Origin: Symbiodinium kawagutii
Lineage: Eukaryota > Sar > Dinophyceae > Suessiales > Symbiodiniaceae
Reading direction: 5' to 3'
DNA: 64,000 bases
Assembly: GCA_009767595.1 (NCBI GenBank)
Contig: VSDK01007123.1
Location: 4,748-68,747 of the forward strand
Made by a program: the position numbers and the translations under genes. Positions 46,800 to 58,840 of this stretch are shown in pieces (the first letter of the stretch is position 1; every line of letters starts with the position of its first letter). The notes under the pieces were generated by a model that was not told the DNA's origin, searched no databases, and was given only the letters and a program-made list of their open reading frames with translations.

Positions 46800-47050
46800 T
46801 TGTGGCTTGCTCAAGGATGATTGTTACATGACTCCATGACCGTTAAGCACCATTGACTATGAGCAATCACCATCAGCCATTTTCAACCATAGTATATATA
46901 TATATACATGTATACATTATACAAATATACCTTGACCCTCAATGAATGCAAAAAGTCGGTGCAAGTCCCAAAATAGTTTATTAATCCCAAGAATCAAGGG
47001 TAATCGAGTGCCAAGGTGCATATTACTATGATCAGTTCGTAAATATATAT
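46800..47050. other. AT-rich spacer
   Basis: Contains a (TA)n tract at 46890-46905. No exon is seen. Confidence 0.5.
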
Positions 47051-47162
47051 CTGCGGGTCAAAACCCTGTACCCCGGGTGTACCATCATTAATCATTTATA
47101 TGCTCTATTGTTGGTCAATATTCCCCAGTAAAAATGGTTGACATTGACCCAGCTCGCCATAT
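47051..47162 (+). repeat. MITE-like family 1 copy
   Basis: ctgcgggtcaaaaccctgta at the left, ttgacattgacccagctcgccat at the right; the right end is diverged. Confidence 0.65.
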
Positions 47163-48226
47163 ATACCTGGTATTACCACAGTTTTACTGGTTATTATCCC
47201 GTAGTATCAACTATTCATCTGATACTATATCATAGTTGCTGACCATTGGGTATGACACAGTGCCATAAATGAACCATGTTTATTCAACCTGTTTCCGAAA
47301 TACCCAGTAAATGAGTACATTGTTACTAATACTGACAAAGTACAATCAAAGTATAATGGGTTTACCTCATCACAGTTTCCCACCTGCTATGCTTGTCAAT
47401 ATGACGCCTCGCATAGGCAAACTATGATTAATCAACCATTGTCAGCCATTAGTATCACCTAGTATCAACTCTTGACCATCTAATGAACCATTGAAGTTTG
47501 TCAGTATATTACTAGGCATCGGTAAACATAGAATGATGCCACCAAGGTACAGGTTCAAGGCAATGGAGTCGCACTCGCTGCCAGCTGCTTGGCAAACCTA
47601 TTGCAGGTGGCACGACTGGAACCCCATCACCAGCATCCCCGGTGCACACTTGGGCTATCCAACAAAATGAGGTCCCCCTGGATTCCCACAGATATAAGAC
47701 TATAAGATGCTTCAGATTCGCCCATTAACAAGCTGGTTCTGTCTACCAGTCGCATCCATTCGCCTGGTATTTATAGTTACAGCCTAAGTCAACAGCCCCA
47801 GGGGATCACTTTGAAAGTGTTGCCAGTGCTCTCCCTTTTATACTGGTTGATCATCCCCCCATCAAGTGAGTCATGAAGTTATTACCCTGATAGCGCTGAT
47901 AGCGTGCAAACAGTACCACGGGATGCTCCAACTATAGGACCGTCGGACTGGAAAGGGCAGCGGAGCGGCTGCGTGGTGCACAGACATGGTGCATCACACA
48001 CATTTGGTTGCTTCTTGTTTTTGGTGATTCACCACAGTATTCCATTGGCATTTTCCATACCAAAGCACAGATTTCGAATACCGAAATCACAGGGATGCTA
48101 CTTTCAAGATCCAACCCTTTGCCTACTTCTGAGGCAAACCTAGCAGTTTTTTTTAAGTCAAGAATCTATGTGGCGTACTGGTGGTGGTACAGGGGCAGCT
48201 ATGCCTCAATCCAGGGATATTTATAA
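47163..48226. other. Mostly repeat-like DNA
   Basis: Rich in accattg/atcaacca words. 47905-48005 is a GC-rich island whose minus frame is Cys-rich (DAPCLCTTQPLRCPF); it could be an exon. Confidence 0.3.
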
Positions 48227-48684
48227 ATGTCTTCTGAAGAAGCTAGTAGAATGCAGTCTATGGGACGTCTTCAGGACCAAGGAGTGGCTGAAAATCTTGC
48301 GTAACCAACAACCCAAATCGACCATTTCTATGTCCTCTTGATGGGTACCATACCAGGAGTATGCGGGAGTAGCTGAAAGCAGTCGTCGTGGGGGACCTAC
48401 TATGGAGGTTGGGGCTACTCCAAGGGAGCGAACACCACCTCAAACATCCTCAAAACTGCCCAAATGGAAATCGGATTCCGGATGGGACTCCGCCCAAAGA
48501 TGACCAGCATGAAGCCAGTAGACCAACCCAAAAGTTCACCACGTATCTCTGCTTGAGCCAACTTTGATCATGAGGATGAGAACGCAATGGATTGATTGAA
48601 TATGAAGTACGCGAAGGCTTGTTGACTGAAAGACAACGCCGCAAAGTCCTAAAACCTCACGATTCGCGGGGGACTGGGGCTTGA
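48227..48684 (+). CDS. Small three-exon gene, unknown protein (100 aa)
   Basis: Exons 48227-48283, 48357-48498 and 48581-48684 run from ATG to TGA in phase. The first intron is GT-AG (73 nt); the second needs a GA donor (82 nt). The protein starts MSSEEASRMQSMGRLQDQG, has a Pro/Arg/Ser-rich disordered middle (PTMEVGATPRERTPPQTSSK) and a charged helix (IEYEVREGLLTERQRRKVLK) at the end. Size and charge would suit a small RNA- or protein-binding adaptor, but that is only a guess. An unspliced TGA at 48501 would end a shorter form. Confidence 0.7.
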
Positions 48685-49190
48685 TGGACTGCCAGAAGAG
48701 GGAGTCCAGTGACACAACCAGCTGGAACTCCATAACGATCACACCCAGGTGGAACTAACAACCACAACGATGGCAGCAGAAACACAACAAGCAACCCCAA
48801 CAGACCCAACAATCATGATACCAGTACATCCACCCAACAACCCTGCTATGCTCAAAAATTCAGGTTGTTCTGGGGTCGTTATACCAAGATCAATGGCACG
48901 TGAACAGCACCCATCGCGGCCTCGGTGCACGACTGGCTTTCATCCGTAGCCAGGATCCAGGTTGTTGGGTCCTCACAATGAGGAGAACTTGGGCCCATGA
49001 TCAAGAAGTGGGTTGATGATGTGTAAACATTGGTTGCGAATGTCTATAATGACTTGATAATCAAGGTCTGGGTTTTGAAACAGTCGAATTGACCATGATC
49101 ATGTGTATAATAACGGTTTGGACATAAGTACCTGGACTTACATCATTGGAACATCCTACGAGTTGTGCGCAGGCGATCCCTTGACATTAA

Positions 49191-49302
49191 GGGGTTTCTC
49201 AAGCCATAGGGACCCCCCCAAAAAAAAATATTGTTTAGAACTAAACATGGTCAAAATTGCAAGCATGATTTGGGGGTATGCAAATTCTGAGAAAACACCA
49301 TT
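49191..49302. repeat. MITE-like family 2 copy
   Basis: Left ggggtttctcaagccatagg and gacccccccaa, right tttgggggtatgcaaattct and gagaaaacacca. Confidence 0.65.
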
Positions 49303-51617
49303 TATGTAATTACCTCCTGCAAGCTATTGTCCTTCATGCTCCCTGAATACCTTAGTAGACCCTGCTTGCCAAGTAGAATAGTTTACGAAGAAAGATCTGT
49401 CTACTCTTCATCCACTGCAATGGGGAGCATCGGGTAGACCTTTTACTTAATCACCCAAATTTGGGTGGGTTTAGATATGTTCATAACATTTTGGGCATAT
49501 TAATCGAACGCCTTGACAACAAAACATGCCCTGAGGGTGACAAAACTTGAAAAAATCCGTGAATCTCCTTGAACTGTTTATGTTTCAGACATCCATGACA
49601 CCGGGAAAGAAATATTTACACCATCTACTTCACCAAAGAGCCAGCATCAAACCACCACATCAACCACCATGTATCCACCATTGAAGCACCAGTCAACCAC
49701 CATTGAATCACCGTTGAACCACCGCACTGATTCACCGCACTGGGGGTCCCAGCCGCTGCGCAAGTGCTGGAGCTTTTGGCCTAGCACTGGAGCGATTTTG
49801 AGTTTTGGGTTCCTGGGTGGAGGGTTTTTTCATGGGAGTCGTTGATTGCTTCAATGGTGAATTATAGTGGTTAATGGTGAAGTGGCTTGGTGGTTATGGT
49901 GAAAAATAGCGCTGAATGGTGAACCACTAATGAACCACTGTTGGTCAGTTGTAGTGGCCGATGGTTGTTGAATTCGTGGTAATTAACCCATTCACCAGCA
50001 ATCAATTACTGGTTCATGGGTGGTTGGCTTCAATGCGAGTCATGCGGCATCGTATCACATCTGACATCATATAACATATGGAAGCACATGGTTTGTTATA
50101 GCCATAGCCACCAAAAGACCATCATTTGCACACAAATTCATGCATCCTTTCGTTTGGTCACAGCAACCCTGAACAAGCAAAAACTCACAAACAAAGATAT
50201 GGTCTTAGAGGCAATACTACCCCGAAATCAGGCTGCCCTACCAAACCATACCCGGACCCCTTCAGTACCTTGCAAAGTTAAGACACAAGTTGATGATGGT
50301 CACAGAACCCATTCTTCAGAGGTGTTGAGTGTCGAGCCCACAGAAATGTCATTGGTGGTAAACCAGCAAACACAAAGCAGCCTGTCACTTTGCAACAGTG
50401 GGTGGTCATCATGGATGAGGAAGTACTCATGAAATGTCCATCTTTATAGTTGTTGATTCATGTATCAGCCGCTTGTTTCGTATGACCGTGTATGTCCATA
50501 AATTGCGGCACCTCGATACCCCCCCCCACCACAAGACTCCGTACTTCGCCTGATGCTTTGGGACGATTTGGGATGGTCTCGACCCCATCATTAAGCAACC
50601 ATCAAACATTAGCTTCACGATCAATAGTCATTAACCATCATGTATGGAATCTGAATTATCATTGGCAACCATCATTAAACGTCACTTCTCATCATCAATA
50701 GAACATGATGTTTTTTTAACACAACACGATTAAGCATCATCAAACATCATTATTCATCATCAATAGATCATCAAATATCTCCACTAGCCATAATGAACCA
50801 TGGTTAACCATGAATCAAGCATGAATTAATGCACCTTCAGCATTCTTAGCCATAGATATGGTTTATGATTCCACTCATTCTTATCATTGCCATGAAACAT
50901 CTATAAACAGCAAACCATTGACCAACAATGGCAATGCCAACACAAACAATCAATCAACAATAACATACTTGGTCATGAACAATTAATAACCAAGTTCTTG
51001 ATGGATAGCTGGAGCCTCCTCAATGGGTGAGCCATTGCTAGTTGCTCCACCACCAAGCATCATTGAAATTAGCATCAACCATTGGTCACTAAGGGCGAAT
51101 CAATTGGTCATACATCTGGTATCAAACTGGTGCGCTAGGTTTTTAGCCCCAAATCATTGAATGTTAATCATTTTTAGCAATCAACAAGCCATTTTTTGGG
51201 TTCCGAATTTTGAGAAATCCCCACATTGTGTTTCTAAGAAGCGGGTATTCTTAGCATAGAAGCGTGCTCAAGTGTGACCTCATGACATTAACCACAGCTG
51301 GTTGGTAATAAGCCATCGCAAAAAGGTTCATCAAATGAGTACCTATCTCAAAAAATGGGGAGAATAGAACATGTCAATCAAACCACCAACCAGCCATAGC
51401 CAACCACTAATTATAAACGACAGTCAACCATCAAAAATCCCTTTGTTTCTATCAGTTAACCATAGCTGGCTATATTCAAAAATACAAGTCGTTGTTTAAC
51501 CATAATTGTTGGTAGGTATTATCTCCTATCATTAAGACTTGTTAACAAATCCATCCAAAATCAACCAACCAGATCCAACCAAAACCATCCAAACAGATCC
51601 AACCAAAATCAACCCAC
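49303..51617. other. Repeat-rich DNA with one possible exon
   Basis: 49640-49730 is a degenerate accaccattgaaxcaccag repeat. 49715-49800 has a minus frame (KIAPVLGQKLQHLRSGWDPQ) that may be an exon. 50600-51000 is catcaaacatcat-type sequence. A 138-codon plus frame at 50016-50432 looks random. Confidence 0.35.
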
Positions 51618-51698
51618 CGCATCCAAGGAAATGCTGAGCTCAGCCGCGTAGATGACTCGCTCAATCGTCAACGTCTGGGCCGCGGCGCAAGCGGCCAT
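51618..51698 (-). CDS. Candidate first exon, unknown protein
   Basis: A minus-strand ATG (51698-51696) opens 27 codons, MAACAAAQTLTIERVIYAAE and on to LDA, followed by a GT donor (GTGGGT). The island is GC-rich. The start is Ala-rich but too short to call a signal peptide. Downstream exons would lie below 51.6 kb and were not identified. Confidence 0.5.
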
Positions 51699-51733
51699 TG
51701 CAGTGGTTAATGATGCTTCTTACTTAAAACCAA

Positions 51734-51833
51734 ATGGGTGTTTCTCAAAACAGTAACCCCCAAATCATCCAATATTGACCATTTATAGTTACAAACCAAC
51801 CATGTTTGGGGGTCCCCTATTTCGAGAAACCAC
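51734..51833. repeat. MITE-like family 2 copy
   Basis: atgggtgtttctcaaaacagtaacccc at the left; ggggtcccctatttcgagaaaccac at the right; an AT-rich core with tgaccatttatag. Confidence 0.75.
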
Positions 51834-52725
51834 CAAACAGGCTGTTAAGGCTATCTCCAGTTGGTGGCTAAATCACCCACCCATTTGTTCATACATTTAT
51901 TTACATTTGGGAAAGTGACAAAATGGTTGAACCGCCAAGTACATTTTAATTTGTTTCAAGCAGTGGTCTTGATGGTTTACACTCATAATCTGGGTGGCTA
52001 CAATTTAAAAAAAACCCAGTCAATTATCTATAGATGTTAGTTTCAACCAATGATGGCTTGTTTGTAATCCCACTCCTCAAGACCTCTAGGCAAGTCTGGG
52101 GATTGCCTCCAACTATCGTTCCAAATCCTTGAGCAAGACCTATCCAAGAACAAACGTCACTACTAATGAACCGTGCTTCGGAGCTGCCACTCATCACCAG
52201 GACTTCCCACGTCATTTTCACCAGGAATGATGTAATGACCTCAGAGTTCCGAACGGGCGCAGAACTGAACGGTCAGCATTGTACTGTCAAATCCCTACCG
52301 TGAGATTGCAAGGCGTCCATTCGGGCAGCTATCAGCTATGGAAGTATAGTCCCTTTACTTCCAGCATCACTCGATCACTACGCTTCGGCATACTTGACAA
52401 GAACTACAAACCATCATATTTCATAAATGCTGCCAAAACCCAACATGCCACAGAGACCATTGTGCGATGCAGGAAACCACAATTAAAACCCAGAAAAGTA
52501 TTTGGCGCATTTTCAACAGCAAATATGTTTGCTATGGTTTGTTGAGAGCAACAACTGTCTGTCAGGCAACCACATCCATCTGTAGAAAGTGAAACGCAAA
52601 CTGTCTGAAGAAAGAAAAAATTGCTCATGTCCACTCATAAAAACTGCTTCTATGAGAATCCTGACTCATAAGCCATGACAAACAGGTTTTGGTGGCGACC
52701 CGTTGCTACATCCTGATTCTGGGCC
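51834..52725. other. No firm gene
   Basis: A minus frame at 52024-52221 (SGSSEARFISSDVCSWIGLA) may be an exon. The rest is AT-rich. Confidence 0.3.
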
Positions 52726-53017
52726 ATGGGACGTAACAGTGACCGGATGTTGAAAAGAGTTTCCATTGTCGTGGTACTCCTAAACACCAAACACGCGACT
52801 GCTGCCCAACTCAAAAGCATTCAGTTTGAAGGACTCTTGAAGTCAAGCCGAGGAATTTCGACAGGCCAAGTATGTGGCTTCGTTTGAAGGCCCCAAGTTG
52901 TTAGTGCTTTGATTTCTCTAAATTCTTTGCTTTCAGATAGAAGAAAATCCGCAACAGTTTCAGCATCCCTTTCTCAGGCTTTACACAAGTGATGTACCCC
53001 AAAAATCAATAGCCTAG
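52726..53017 (+). CDS. Very small two-exon gene, unknown protein (74 aa)
   Basis: Exon 1 (52726-52869) runs from ATG through MGRNSDRMLKRVSIVVVLLN, a basic start followed by a short hydrophobic run (VSIVVVLL), to a GT donor. Exon 2 (52937-53017) follows a very good acceptor (tttgctttcag) and reads IEENPQQFQHPFLRLYTSDV to TAG. Phase 0 at the junction; intron 67 nt. If the intron is retained, exon 1 ends at a TGA at 52885. No family is recognised; a short membrane or import sequence at the N-terminus is possible. Confidence 0.65.
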
Positions 53018-53081
53018 CGAATCCCTCAGCCGAGGAAATGTCGGCAAGTCGGATCTTGTATTGGAATCCATTTGGAATCTA

Positions 53082-53204
53082 TGTGGCTTTGGGTCAAAAG
53101 CCTTAGCCCCCCTGGTTCCCCCATCATCAACCATTGCTTTCTCTATAGTTTTGTTGGTGAATCTTCCATTGGTTGGTTGATTAATATTGACCCATAGCCA
53201 TGTG
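53082..53204 (+). repeat. MITE-like family 1, full copy
   Basis: tggctttgggtcaaaagcct at the left, ttaatattgacccatagcca at the right, with ggttcccccatcatcaacca inside. Confidence 0.75.
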
Positions 53205-53243
53205 TATCCCTGGATCCAACCACCAACCCCCGATCTCACCCAG

Positions 53244-53387
53244 AGCTCCACCTTTCTTGACAGCACGGGACTCGTCGAGGCTCGGCTCGGAGACTGGGAG
53301 ACGTCACTCTCCGTTTGCGCGGCTGGCTTGGCCAGTCACCACAATGGCACTTCCCCAGCTCTTCTGGACCAACTAACCATGAACTAA
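53244..53387 (+). CDS. Candidate last exon, unknown protein
   Basis: After the acceptor ctcacccag the plus frame reads SSTFLDSTGLVEARLGDWET and continues to a TAA. The minus frames are broken here, which favours plus. Upstream exons were not found. Confidence 0.45.
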   Translation, partial: SSTFLDSTGLVEARLGDWETSLSVCAAGLASHHNGTSPALLDQLTMN

Positions 53388-53476
53388 TCGTTCTTCGGAT
53401 GATTGAACCTAGAAAAAACCTAAAAAGTGATCTAAAGCACCATGTATCTTTTGTAGTTCATGGTTAAGCTAAGTAA

Positions 53477-54725
53477 TCAAAGTCTTCGCCAATCTCGCTG
53501 ACGGCCCCAGCTCCGGGCAAGCTCCGCGGCCACGGGCGCTCAATGAACCTTCCAACCCGTGATGTACTTCACCAGGTTCCACCAGTAGACCTTGACCTCA
53601 CTCTCCACGCCATTCACCTGGCACCATCCATAGATCCAACCGCTGGTAACAGCTGTAACCGTCCCTTCCTTAGCCATGGGTGTTTTGTTGGTGGGTTTTG
53701 GATGGGTTTTGGATGGTTTCGGATGGTTTTTGGATGGTTTTTGGATATCTTTTGTTCCTTCTGCTTGCTATGTCACCCACTCCTGTTGGCCAGGTGCTAA
53801 CACAAATACTTTCAAGCTCGCGTTCAAACGCCAACTTGAAAGATGAAACAAACGCAAACACTGGCGTTTGACTTTGTTTGGTTGCGCAAAAATGGGGCCA
53901 TGAGCTCACCAATTTGTTTAGTCAAACAAAAACAAGCTGACACACACACACACACGCACACACACACACAGACACAAACACACTACACTTTTTGTGAAAC
54001 GTTAGACTGACTGTGTTTACTGCAAACGGTAGCAAGCACCAGCGAAACCACAACTGCAAATGTGGACCTAATCAAAGTCACGGAAATCAGCAAGTAAATG
54101 ATAAATGTGATCAGTGGCTTCGTTACCAAGCCAATGAATTGTGGACAGCTCCAGGCAACATGTATTGTAAGCTTTCATGAGCAAAGGATCAATTAGATCC
54201 TTGCCATAGTTCTCAATGTGCTCTGGTGTCTCACAGCTGCAATGTGGATATGAAGCCAGGCTTCGTGTACGCTACGTGGGGCTTCCTGTAACGCCCGGGT
54301 TTCATTTCATTTTCATATCCTTCAGGATTTCGAAGTATTTGTGTAAATTCCTTCTGGCCCCAAAGGCAACACCTAGACATGGCAACAAATCACTCCAACA
54401 ACATAACTTCTATTTCAGGGCGACCATATATCAATAGTTGTACCCGGCAACCCATCTAAAGAAAGCAATCTCGAGACGTAAACCAACCCTAGGGATACCC
54501 TAGGGGTATACTAGTTGGGCTTATACACAATACTTTAGTCTTTCCAACCCCTCCTGGTCATGCTGGTCCCTCAAGTATCAGTACTGTCCTGCCTCTTTGA
54601 TGTTCCCTTCAATGTCGCCGGTCTCCGACCAGAAGATGTACTTGAAAACATCTAAATCTGGATACCAGAACCTCAGCTGGGAGATCTGGGAGCTGAACAT
54701 AGCTGCACCAGTTTCTGGGATCTCC
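53477..54725 (-). CDS. 3' end of a spliced gene, unknown protein
   Basis: Minus-strand exons 54725-54593, 53617-53549 and 53497-53477 (TGA) join in phase. The first reads FSSQISQLRFWYPDLDVFKY with SETGDIEGN after it; the second reads VNGVESEVKVYWWNLVKYIT; the last codes six residues (RDWRRL). The first donor would be GC; the last intron is 51 nt. If the last intron is not removed, a TGA follows three codons after the second exon. The aromatic, Tyr/Trp-rich sequence is strongly protein-like. An upstream minus frame (54812-55093) may add another exon. Confidence 0.55.
53938..53985 (+). repeat. (CA)n microsatellite
   Basis: cacacacacacacgcacaca with minor interruptions. Confidence 0.95.
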
Positions 54726-54735
54726 CTTCGAAACG

Positions 54736-55240
54736 ATGGCAGAATTTGGTCTCACCCATGGCTGCAGCTATCACAAGTTGACAGCTTTTGTTGTGCTCCC
54801 ATGCAGCTCAATCAGTTCTTGTCTTGTGCCCAAAGGCAAGGCATTCCCCAGCAGAAGCTCCATCCGAGAAGTGGTTTCTCTGCTAGAACGATGTGGTTTT
54901 CTCGGGGAAGCGGAAGTATTCCTATCTTATCTGGAGCACACGAGCATATTCGATTCATCACTTTCCCAGTGGACGACAGAACGGTCTCATGGATCTGAGT
55001 AGCTTGAGGTGGCCGGTTGTCTTCAGCTTTCTGTCTGGCAATATTTGGAAACGACAACATGAGTATTCCACTTATCCTGGTAGCTGCAACCAACTACTCT
55101 TGTGTTTGCTTCGGGGCACCTGCAATGTCAGGAGATGTCAGGAGTCATTCATGGACAAACCTTTCGTGAACTCACAACGAGTTGATACAATCATGGACAT
55201 GTAGCACCAGCAGGGTCAACCATGGCATTGCGTGAGCGTT
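54736..55240. other. Coding-like island, strand unknown
   Basis: Minus frame 54812-55093 (ARQKAEDNRPPQATQIHETV) and plus frame 54736-55002 (SIREVVSLLERCGFLGEAEV) are both open and plausible. Further on, a plus ATG at 55224 opens 36 codons (MALRERSTAPSGSVGYGYSP). Confidence 0.35.
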
Positions 55241-55394
55241 CGACAGCCCCCTCAGGGAGCGTCGGTTATGGATACTCTCCCATGAGATTCAGTGTCAGAG
55301 ATCATTCCCTTGTCCTTGATCTTTTTGCGTGACATGATCTGTATCAAAGTTGGTACATGCCTGGAAATAGCGGGACAGGATAAACTCTCCCAAA

Positions 55395-55449
55395 TTAGAG
55401 GGAACCTAACATACAGTCCTTGTTATTGTTGCTGCTGACGTCATTCTTC

Positions 55450-55481
<32 letters not shown>

Positions 55482-55543
55482 GGTAGTGGTGGTGTTGTTG
55501 TTGGTGTTGGTGTTGTTGTTGGTGTTGTTGGTGTTGTTGTTGC

Positions 55544-55583
<40 letters not shown>

Positions 55584-55802
55584 GAAGTTGCTGTTGCTGC
55601 CCTGGGCTTTTAATCCCAATGAGTGCAGACAAATCGCACTCGTCGGACATGACCTGTGTGATAGATGTCGATGGGATCCCCATGTTCCACTCTGGGCTGC
55701 ATCTGTGTCACCTGCGCTTGGTCTGCTTGGCGGGACATATAAGGTCACATCTGCAAACGTGCTCTTAGTAGGAGTTGAACTGTAAGTATCATCTAGAAAC
55801 AT
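55395..55802. repeat. (TTG)n tract beside a coding-like island
   Basis: 55441-55600 is a long interrupted TTG/GTT repeat. The adjoining 55610-55785 is GC-richer and open on both strands: minus, read into the repeat, gives YSSTPTKSTFADVTLYVPPS with poly-Asn or poly-Gln; plus gives ECRQIALVGHDLCDRCRWDP. A poly-Gln protein exon is possible but unproven. Confidence 0.45.
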
Positions 55803-56675
55803 ATTCCAGAAGTATTCATATTCAGCAATTTTGTACCTATAACGAGAAACATTGAAACTTGCATCGCACGGACGATGGCCATGTTCAAGCTAACTATCAG
55901 ATCAAGCGTTTGTCCTCGATCACATGTTGGTGCCCGAAGTCTAAACTTTTTTTTTTAAGTGAAAGTCTTGCGCAATCTTGGGCAACCAAAAGTTTATCTT
56001 GGGACGAGTTGATGATACCAGTTTACCAATGTGCTTATCTGTCTTATTTGCAAATGTGAATATGTAATATACAACGCAAGCACATATATGAAAATTGTGA
56101 ATACAATAGACACATTCCATTGCTATGGATCTGTGCATGTATATGCGCACATCATACAGAAGCACACGTATCCGGTCGAAGCCGGAACAACAGCAAATAA
56201 ATCTGTGAGCGTGGACTCCAATAAACATCCGCAAAATTATCCAAAATCAATGAAGCCACAATTGCATGAAATACTTGAATTTTGTCTGAAAACCGTCCCT
56301 TCAAATCAAGCATGTGTCACTGTTGGTATGATACCCTGCAGAAGTGAAGAACATGTTCGGGTGGCACACATCTTAACCTAGTGAGTTTTCTGTTCCCACT
56401 CTGTGCCAGTGGCAAACAGCCAAGCTAGTGGGGATCGTCAACTCTCAACGACTTAGGGGGCACCACATCTCTTAAACAAGAAAGCAACTGCTGATGGTGG
56501 CACATGCGTGCAGACCAAACATTGTTCCTGCATGTGATCAAAACCCCCCACCAATCCCGAACATGTGCTCAGTTTTTCAGTGGGATTCGACTCGTGAACA
56601 AACATTGGCAAATGCCGGTTCACCCTACCCAAGATTAGGGCCCCTGTTGATGAACACCCATGGGATCCGACTCAG
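55803..56675. other. No firm gene
   Basis: AT-rich sequence with no well-bounded exon. Confidence 0.4.
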
Positions 56676-56800
56676 GTCCCACGTGCGGCGAGTTCGGCCT
56701 CGTCGGCAAAGTCTTCGAGTACCCGAACTCCGTAGCTATTCAAACCAAACTCAAAGGCCAAGCCCTCCTGGGGTCGGGATACCCCCAGCTCTCCCCTTGA
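56676..56800 (+). CDS. Candidate last exon, unknown protein
   Basis: After the acceptor cgactcag the plus frame reads CGEFGLVGKVFEYPNSVAIQ, then KLKGQALLGSG and a TGA. GC3 is very high, unlike the flanks. Upstream exons were not found. Another plus frame is open through here (56494-56916). Confidence 0.5.
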
Positions 56801-58002
56801 AATGCGTGCATCGGATCAAGTCGGATCTCTCAAAATGGCACTGCATGGCCTTCTATTGGTGTTCATGCATTGGATTTCAAGTCAACTTGTACAATTTATA
56901 TATGTGTTATCATTGATGGATATTACTGCCATTAAGTAGTTCGGTTTACACTGCTGGGGTGTGTCAAATTTCATCTATGATCCCAAAAAAATAGAACAAC
57001 AGCCAGTAGTTGTTCAACCATCATTGTTGGTTATCATCTCGTGTTATTACCCCTTGTTAATGGTTACGAACCCTATACGACACTGTTCAATCATTGGAAC
57101 ATAAGACATGTGCAAAACCATCAACCATGTGTGGTCCATTGGTCCAGTTCTGGGAAGCTGCTGGTGACGAAATGGACCTGTTCCAACGGCCTGGCGACTC
57201 GCACTGCATCTGTGGTCATGATATGCTCATAGTCAGGTCATGTATGCTTTGTCAGGTGCTCCGCTTGCCGTTTCCGAAGCTACATGAGTGAGCTATCATC
57301 CAATGTTGGTTCGTTGATAGGAAATTTCTACAGGAAACCCTATCAAGTTGTCATACCGTTGATAAAACGTATACGGTTGACAAACCTGTGTAGGAAAACC
57401 TATCATTTCTACAGGAAACCCGTGATTACACGGCTTTCCGATAAGTTTTGCCATCCACCGTGTCCGAGAAAACGAAGATTTGCTACGGCTCGCGCCTCAA
57501 CTCGTTCCGATACTTCCCATGCACGGAGCCAATGAGTTGCAAATTGCTGATATGAAGAATTTTCAACTCAGCAGTGAACCAACTGATGGGAAGGGGGGTT
57601 CACCCAAACTGCTGAAGGGAATAAGTTCTGGTGAACCCCGAAAATCATCAAAAATCAACTTCTTGGATGCGAAACCTGCACTGTGAACTGCAACAACAAC
57701 CCAATGACCTCCGAACATGGTGGGAAAAGCTTGGGTACTGAGAATTGCCCAACCTTTTTCCCACCAGGATGCCCCAGGAGTCAAAGCATGTCTGGACAAA
57801 GGTCATTCTGGCACATAATACAGCGGATGTTAAGGAGTTGACATCAACCACCAATTGTTGCGTCAAGTTGTGCACGAGTGATTTCGAATGATAGCAGCTC
57901 TCAAGTCCGGGCATCCCAAAGAAGGATCATTGGAGATCCATACCCACCCCACGATTTGGAACAGCTGGCGATTTACCAATGCGCAAGGATGTTTTTATCA
58001 GT
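56801..58002. other. Weak coding-like islands, repeats
   Basis: 57130-57290 plus frame (EAAGDEMDLFQRPGDSHCIC) may be an exon. 57310-57425 holds near-repeats of gaaatttctacaggaaaccctatca. Confidence 0.3.
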
Positions 58003-58110
58003 ATGGTGGTTTCTCAAAAAAGGGGTACCCCAAAAATCATTTATTATTAACCATTTCTGGTAGTAAACCATCCGTAACTTTGGGGTTCCCTGCTTTAAGA
58101 AACCCCCATA
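58003..58110. repeat. MITE-like family 2, best-preserved copy
   Basis: The left arm atggtggtttctcaaaaaag then gggtaccccaaa; the right arm, read as reverse complement, is atgggggtttcttaaagcag then ggaaccccaaa. Arms of about 32 bp enclose an AT-rich core with attattaaccatttctggta. Confidence 0.85.
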
Positions 58111-58509
58111 TGGATCTGGCTATAGATCTAACCCATCGGCCGAAACCTGCCAGCCCTTCGTCCTCCTTGGTCAAGACCTTGTCAAAGTTTGTGCCTGGGG
58201 TCAGCTGCTGGACCCCAGTTCCCCATCACAACCAAGCGTCCAACATGGGGACACGACCCATGGGATTCAGTAGCAATCATGGTCAAAGCTCAAGCCTGAA
58301 CCGGTAGCCAAATCAAACACCATGTCTGGTGGGCGGTTTCAAATATATAATCCTGGGTGGTGGTTTCCTGGTTGGTTGGTTTCCCCTATATAACTATCGT
58401 AACTACTAGGGGAAATAAAATAGGTCACTCAAACAGGGGAATTGTTTCCTGGTTGGTTTCCCCTATGAGTATGTTTTATTCATCCCCTATATGAATATGT
58501 TAATTCCGA

Positions 58510-58660
58510 TCCAACCAGGTTCCGTCCCTGCCATGCCCAAACAATGGTCACCATGCCGCATGCTTTCTCCGCCAGCTTCCCCGCTGCCAAGAGGCTGTAG
58601 CTCTCCACTACGCCATGCCCAAAAGCATAAATATTCGAGGCCGGTCTCCTTGGAAGGCAT
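58510..58660 (-). CDS. Candidate exon, unknown protein
   Basis: The minus frame includes MPSKETGLEYLCFWAWRSGE and a Gly-rich follow-on. The plus strand is also open. Confidence 0.3.
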
Positions 58661-58694
58661 GGGAGTTGCGCACATGTGATTCATGTCTACCGCA

Positions 58695-58790
58695 CTGGTG
58701 GTTCTCAAACAAATAAGGGACCCCAATGGACCCCAAAATGGTTGGTTTACTGTTGTGAATTGCTAATCGTCAGTTTTGAGAAACACCCAT
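58695..58790. repeat. MITE-like family 2 copy
   Basis: tggtggttctcaaacaaataagggacccca on the left; gttttgagaaacacccat on the right. Confidence 0.7.
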
Positions 58791-58840
58791 ACCTCAATCA
58801 TCAAACGGTATCTTCAAACAAGTTTGCGGTCAAATGCCAG

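Noticed and set aside
50016..50432. 138-codon plus-strand ORF
   Set aside because: The residue mix is random, there are no splice sites, and it is surrounded by degenerate repeats.
55420..55785. Poly-Leu plus-strand ORF taken as a membrane protein
   Set aside because: The Leu run is just the (TTG)n repeat; only the flank may be coding.
57888..58307. 139-codon plus-strand ORF
   Set aside because: It runs straight through a MITE-like element, so the frame is fortuitous.
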